DNA of 64,000 nt from Filosporella fistucella (lineage: Eukaryota > Ascomycota > Leotiomycetes > Helotiales): the NCBI GenBank assembly GCA_030077755.1, contig JAQJZZ010000004.1:1178001-1242000 (forward strand), read 5' to 3'. The number at the start of each line of letters is the position of its first letter. The first letter of the stretch is position 1. This document shows, one piece after another, positions 58,666-64,000 of the stretch. A program made the translations under genes and the position numbers. The notes beneath the pieces are model-generated. The model saw only the letters and a list, made by a program, of their open reading frames with translations, had not been told where the DNA came from and searched no databases.

Positions 58666-60680
58666 TTTGATTGATTTTGTTGTTGATGGAAATGGATAAG
58701 TTTCGGTATTGGAATAGAGTTCTGGACGTGATGTCGAAGTGGAAGATGTCGCGAGTGATGTGGTTGATTGATGGGAAGGAGGAAGAGATGGAGATGGAGA
58801 AACCGGCAGGCTTATAAACTGTGGTGGTGCTGCGGTGATCAAAATGTAGCAGGCGCGACGCTTTCGCGCTAAGCTTCTTCCAGCCATGGGTGAATCGCAT
58901 CTGTAGTGGGATCAGGCAGGAAAAGCTATGACCAATAAGATGCCACTAAAGCACTAGCGACACACTCCAGTTCAATTTACAGTCGCACCTCGAGCTTACT
59001 TCACCCCCAGCTTCACCTCCAATCTGCCGCAAGCCACACCCTCTGCTGGAGCTGCACCCTCACAAGGCTGAAGGCTGTGGAGTAGGTACCTTACCTGCCT
59101 ACTTACATAGCGTATCAGCTGCCATCAACTGTCATAGATATCCGAGTACATTACTCAAAGTACTCCTGTTTCTATTTCGCGTCTACTGTACCTACACATG
59201 TGTACCGCCACAATAAATCATCTCGTCCACGGCCACAGCATATGGCTTTTTAAATTAATTACCCACCACATTTCATAGAGCCACTCCAACTCTAGTGGTA
59301 CCTAGTACCTTGTTTAAGGTACCATGTTAGCAAATCAATGGAAAATTGAGAATCGCCTCCTTTTCTATCCTATCTGCCTATTCGCGATGTGGTGCAAATT
59401 CAAAGACAAGTATAGGAGCCGTCATATCTGTGTTGTTTCCCGGCTTGGTTAGCATGGTCTTGAATCGCTTCTGGGCCTGCAGGCATTTCTTATATCCATT
59501 CCATGCAAAATACCTTCTGCAGCAGTAAGTACCTGAGGGGTCATGAACGCCGCCACACTGGGCAAATGAGTGGTCCCATTGTGAACAATATAAACAGGTA
59601 AATTTCTCTGATAATTTCCTACACCCTGCCCTCGTAGTTCATTCCTCGAGAACTGTCACCTCTATTTGGAGCGAATAAAGGTAAACCTATATCTGTCCCA
59701 CGAATCGAGCGTTGCGCTGGGATTGTTTTCTTCTGAGGGTACTGGTTAATGCTATTGGTTCGTTATGCCACCCAAGAATAATCCGCATTATTCAATATAC
59801 TTTCAATCCAGCAGCATGCTCCAAAAGATAGCTACTCCTAGACGGATCTGGTATAATCGGCAATTTCTCTTACAACCTGTGTGTACATCTTTGCGAATAC
59901 TCCAACAATTGAACTTAAGTATGATCCGTGACTTTCCAGGTCCCCGACCGAAGCAATGAAGAAATATCTACATGACTCCAAGTCGTGCAGGCAGTAGAAT
60001 CTCCGCGCATGCAGAAAGATCAGTGACAAGTCAGGTCGAGACCAAGAAAGATTTGTAATTTGCATACCTTCGTACATATATGTACTGTAGAGAATAACAT
60101 AAATCAAAGTAGATACTGAGAACACACTCGAAAATTGAATTGTAGATAGATGAAAAGCAAGATATTGGTAACAATATTGAGTAGTAATAATGTGATGACT
60201 CTGGAGTATTTCGTGGCTAATTGTGTTACTACAGGATGCCTATCTCCCGCCTGTCTTACCTTATGACAAGTGTGGAGATAAATCTTTGACCCTTGCCTGC
60301 CAAATTTACCTGGAGCCTGGTCAGTTGGTACTTCTGAGTCCTTCCATTGCCAGAGTATGAGGTGGGTGTGGTACTAACACTGCCGCCCCCACCTTCCTTA
60401 CATTTCCAGATTCACGCCTCAGGCACCAAGCCTGTTGTTGTTTTGCTAAGCCAATCTGGCCAATCAAACCGCCTAATCAGACCTGGTCCAAGCGAGCGCG
60501 CTAGTTCGTGATGCAGCTTCCTAGCCACGGCGATTTGGCAGTTAAAACCTCGCCGTCCCCCCAACTTCTTCATTTCTTTCCATCAAACATCAAGCTCATT
60601 CACGACACCACTCACGTCCACCAACGCATACCATCTACCCAACTCATACTTTTACTTTTCAACTTTAAAAACCATTCAAA
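58666..60680. promoter_or_regulatory. Divergent H2A-H2B intergenic region (2.0 kb)
   Basis: Divergent promoters for two histone genes, longer than a minimal histone spacer. Two CCAAT pentamers lie at 60451-60455 and 60460-60464 upstream of H2B, within GCCAATCTGGCCAATCAAAC. Several ORFs of 60-95 codons (59346-59528, 59765-59959, 59838-60125) show no conserved features. The middle contains ordinary unique-looking sequence in which I recognise no further gene or RNA. Confidence 0.6.
60451..60464 (+). promoter_or_regulatory. Paired CCAAT boxes upstream of H2B
   Basis: CCAATCTGGCCAAT holds two CCAAT motifs 9 bp apart, ~220 bp before the H2B start codon. CCAAT elements bound by HAP/NF-Y are common in histone promoters; binding here is inferred. 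Confidence 0.5.
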
Positions 60681-61339
<659 letters not shown>

Positions 61340-61757
61340 ATTGCTTTCATTTGGGTTTTGTGGGATGTCGGATCTGCTTTTGACTTTGATTCATCTGGAT
61401 GGGTGATGCAGTCGAGGTCGTTCGGGATCTTTGGGTCTCTTTTTAATGCGTTATGGATGGTCTGCTTTTTTATGGGGGCAAATGTCTTCACGGTCTGCTT
61501 TCGGGGTAACGTGGCTGTACAATAAGTCTTCGGAATAGGGAATTCGAGAAGACAAACAATTGAAACATGAACATCAAACAATTTTCGTTCTATGTCAGTG
61601 ACAATTGACTCGGGATTAGATTGTAAGTCTTTTGGGGGCGGGGGCGGTGGTTTATTTCATATTTGACTCTGCCTCAGACATCTAGACCGACTTTCTCGAG
61701 AGCTTCGTCTTTCAGAACCTGATCATACACTGTATCCCGACTATTTTTATTGTTGTA
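61340..61757. other. Convergent 3' region between H2B and the Sqs1-type gene
   Basis: 418 bp with no supported gene; a G-rich run (GGGGGCGGGGGCGG) lies near 61635. An antisense ORF (61069-61581) overlaps H2B and was judged spurious. Confidence 0.55.
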
Positions 61758-64000
61758 TTATCCCAATCCAGCCTTGGTAGTTTTGACAACATGTGAGACA
61801 GGCTGCAGAATACCTTTGTTGTTGAGAGCGCCTAGAGCAGTGCCTGAGCTCCAGCCCATCTTCTCGAGCATTGCGCGACCTTTATTTTCGATCCCAAGTT
61901 CTGGTGCAGAACCACCAACAATATCGCCGTCCCTGTAGCTTACACCTGCGCTGTTAAATCCCCCACCGCGGGTAGCGCGATGATTGCTAGCCCCAGATCG
62001 TTTCCCATTGACGTCCATGCGTGGGAGAAAACGACGCGACAATTTTGATTGGACTGCGTTAAATTTGTGCTCGGCAAAGACCAAGGTTCTGTTCGTTCGG
62101 TACAAGATAGGGAAACGTTTGTTACCAGCACCGGCGGATTTCGACTTCAAATTAAAAGCATTTGCCAGTTCATGCACCACTTTGCGGTCCGCCTTGTCCA
62201 TGGGAGGAAGAGAGAGACTACTAGTGTGAGCTTGATACCATATGGCCGGGTCTAACTTACGTTGTATTGCCGCTGATAAGAAAATTCTTGATTTCGTCCT
62301 TGACAGCCTCAATACCCATTCCCTCCTTGTACTTTTGCTTCAGATCTGATTTGCCGCCCTTATTTCCCAGCAGTCCTTGTGCTCTCAGTTCCTCACGTTC
62401 CTGCTTCCTCTCTTTCTTCTTGAGTCTATCATTCTCCCATGTCATTCCCATGATAGCTTCAAATTCGCTGTCAGAATTATAAAAGGCCAACTGACCCTTT
62501 TGACCCTTTGGCTTTTTCTTGAGGCTGGGTCTATCAAAATCCATCACATCGAAGCCATCATATGCATCAGCTAACAAAGTTGCTGATGGAAAATCGCCTC
62601 GTGGACGTTTACCACCCTGACCTTTCGCGGCCTTGGATTTACTCGAGCTTGCCGCAAAAGGGAAGTTGGTAGTGTCAGGGGCTTCGTCTCCTGCATTCGG
62701 GTCCTCGACATCATCGAAGAGAAGAAGCTCGTCAGAACCCATTCCGAGTTCTTCCTGCTTAGTGAGGAGCCTAGCCAACTGCGTGTCACTCATACTGGCC
62801 ACTTTTTCATGCATTGGAACCTCCTCCTCATTTTCATCCTCATCAGCCGAATCATCGTCGATGCCAACGTCATCAGAGTCACTGGAATCTACTCCGTTAG
62901 CTGCTTTGAATTCGGCAACTAGGCCCTCCTCCGCCTCGAAGCGTTCAAGTTGTAGGAGAGCGTTGTCACTAGTTAGTGTAGTGACTGGTACCCATCTCGC
63001 CTCGTCGACTGGCTGATCCTCCCAGACGATGAGATACTGTAAACCAGAGTCTCGCTCTCGTCGTGAAAGCACGGCTTGAACAATTCCCATAACCCCATCA
63101 GAAGTGCTCAAATCGTCGAAATCACAAATGTCAAATCTATCCCATCCACCTTGACTTAGCCCCTGCGTCGATGGTTGAATGGGTTCGCCAGACGAAGTTT
63201 CGGTATCTTGCCAAAAATCATTGTTTGAGCCACCAAGATCACGCTTATGGAACGAGGTCAGCGCAGATTTGTCATCGTCATCCATGTTTGCGAGATAATC
63301 AGCAATCAATGCCTCTTCATCCTCAAGCAGATCAGATTTTCCTGTAGACTTCTTGCCAGTACGGGGACCGCGACGATGTGCACGGGCTTTGTGCCTAGGA
63401 GTCAAGCTTTCGAACTCGACAGCAGAGGTCTCGGCAGATATTTGAGGAGTGGAAGAAGACGAGACCTCAGTATGACGTAGGACGCGCTCGAGTAGTTCTT
63501 CTTGCTCGTGTATTTTGTCTTCGACAATCCTGATCTTAGTGTCTATCGGATTCGCAGTCTTCGATTTGGACGGGGGAGCTACGGAAATTCCACGGCCATT
63601 GTGGTCTCTGCCCCTGAACAGGATTACTTCCTCGCTGGAGTCCGAAGCTGTGGGAGAAACTGGCCGAATGTGCGGAGGGGGAAGACTCGTCTTTGTCTTC
63701 AAGTCCCCAATTGTGTCAACAACAAAATCTGCTTCATACTGCTCACTCAGCTGTAGATCCTGGGTGTGTCCGACTTCTTGTGATTCGATGTCTTCATCAG
63801 AGACTCTGCGTTCAGCGTTCCACTTCACTCCATATTTCTCGTCTTCTTCCTCTTCAACGACAATGACATGGTCTTTGGCCTTGTTGCCGATTTGCGCAAC
63901 TGCCTCATCCTCGTCCTCGGCTACATTAGGTTCTGCGTCATTGATACTCATCTCTGCGAGAGCAGACTCGGCGTCTTTAGGTTTCGTAGAGTCTAGAGTT
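61758..64000 (-). CDS. SQS1: R3H and G-patch protein of the Sqs1/Pfa1 type (5' end beyond window)
   Basis: Likely orthologue of yeast Sqs1/Pfa1, a cofactor whose G-patch activates the DEAH helicase Prp43 in ribosome biogenesis and splicing. Two exons are visible (64000-62261 and 62217-61758) with a 43-bp intron (GTAAGT…TAG). From the Met codon at 63951 the product has ~716 residues, but the frame stays open to the window edge (…TKPKDAESALAEM), so that Met is probably internal and the N-terminus is missing. Most of the first exon is acidic and low-complexity (DSSDSDDVGIDDDSADEDEN). The R3H domain starts after the intron (SLPPMDKADRKVVHELANAF). The G-patch ends the protein (PELGIENKGRAMLEKMGWSS, then GALNNKGILQPV). 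Lys-rich stretches could serve for nuclear import. Confidence 0.85.

Noticed and set aside
59346..60125. Small ORFs in the H2A-H2B spacer
   Set aside because: Under 100 codons, no conserved motif, no supporting splice structure; likely chance ORFs in a promoter region.
62633..63016. Plus-strand Ser-rich ORF of 127 codons
   Set aside because: Antisense of the acidic Asp/Glu-rich section of the Sqs1-type protein, which yields Ser/Leu-rich shadows.

Overview
The window comes from a filamentous ascomycete (Pezizomycotina). The evidence is short spliceosomal introns of 40-143 bp, fungal-type histones, a fungal-length complex I subunit, chromodomain-bearing gypsy retrotransposons, and an extremely A+T-rich repeat block whose damage looks like repeat-induced point mutation (RIP: C to T and G to A, with Gln/Trp codons turned into stops). 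The class cannot be fixed from sequence alone; Leotiomycetes is a guess.

Layout: (1) bases 1-690 have ordinary composition and hold the N-terminus of an MFS transporter on the minus strand. (2) Bases ~690-54,890 are one A+T-rich island with no functional host gene. It starts with a 9-bp tandem repeat and continues as nested, RIP-damaged transposable elements. I resolve a copia family (two near-identical inverted copies plus one extra LTR), a gypsy/chromovirus family Gyp1 (~6.47 kb, LTR ~354 bp; three full copies A, B, C and older fragments), a second chromovirus family Gyp2 (7.9 kb, LTR 191 bp; copies A, B, C) and a 3.0-kb Tc1/mariner-type DNA transposon. (3) Bases 54,890-64,000 are normal gene-dense sequence: KGD2 (-), a complex I B22/NDUFB9 subunit (+), histone H2A (-), histone H2B (+), and an R3H/G-patch protein of the Sqs1 type (-, running off the right edge).

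Insertion order can be read from target-site duplications. Gyp2-B (-) was split by the Tc1-like element (TA duplication), which was split by Gyp2-A (+, CAATT/TAATT). Gyp2-C (+, 5' truncated) was split by copia-2 (ATTTT), Gyp1-A (TTAAA) and Gyp1-B (-, ATAAA); Gyp1-B was itself split by Gyp1-C (+, GTTTA/ATTTA). When the inserts are subtracted, Gyp1-B returns to 6,473 bp against 6,472 and 6,471 bp for its sisters, which supports the reconstruction.

The strangest part is the copia family. Two ~5.4-kb copies in opposite orientation, 18 kb apart, share the same premature stops with no indels across the reading frame, so they were duplicated or homogenised after RIP. The copy with a target-site duplication ends on both sides in the U5 end of its LTR, in inverted orientation, next to a primer-binding site that matches the anticodon arm of initiator tRNA-Met. 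The right-hand genes are housekeeping genes: KGD2 is the E2 of 2-oxoglutarate dehydrogenase, NDUFB9 is in complex I, H2A/H2B form the usual divergent pair, and the Sqs1-type protein is expected to work with a DEAH helicase.
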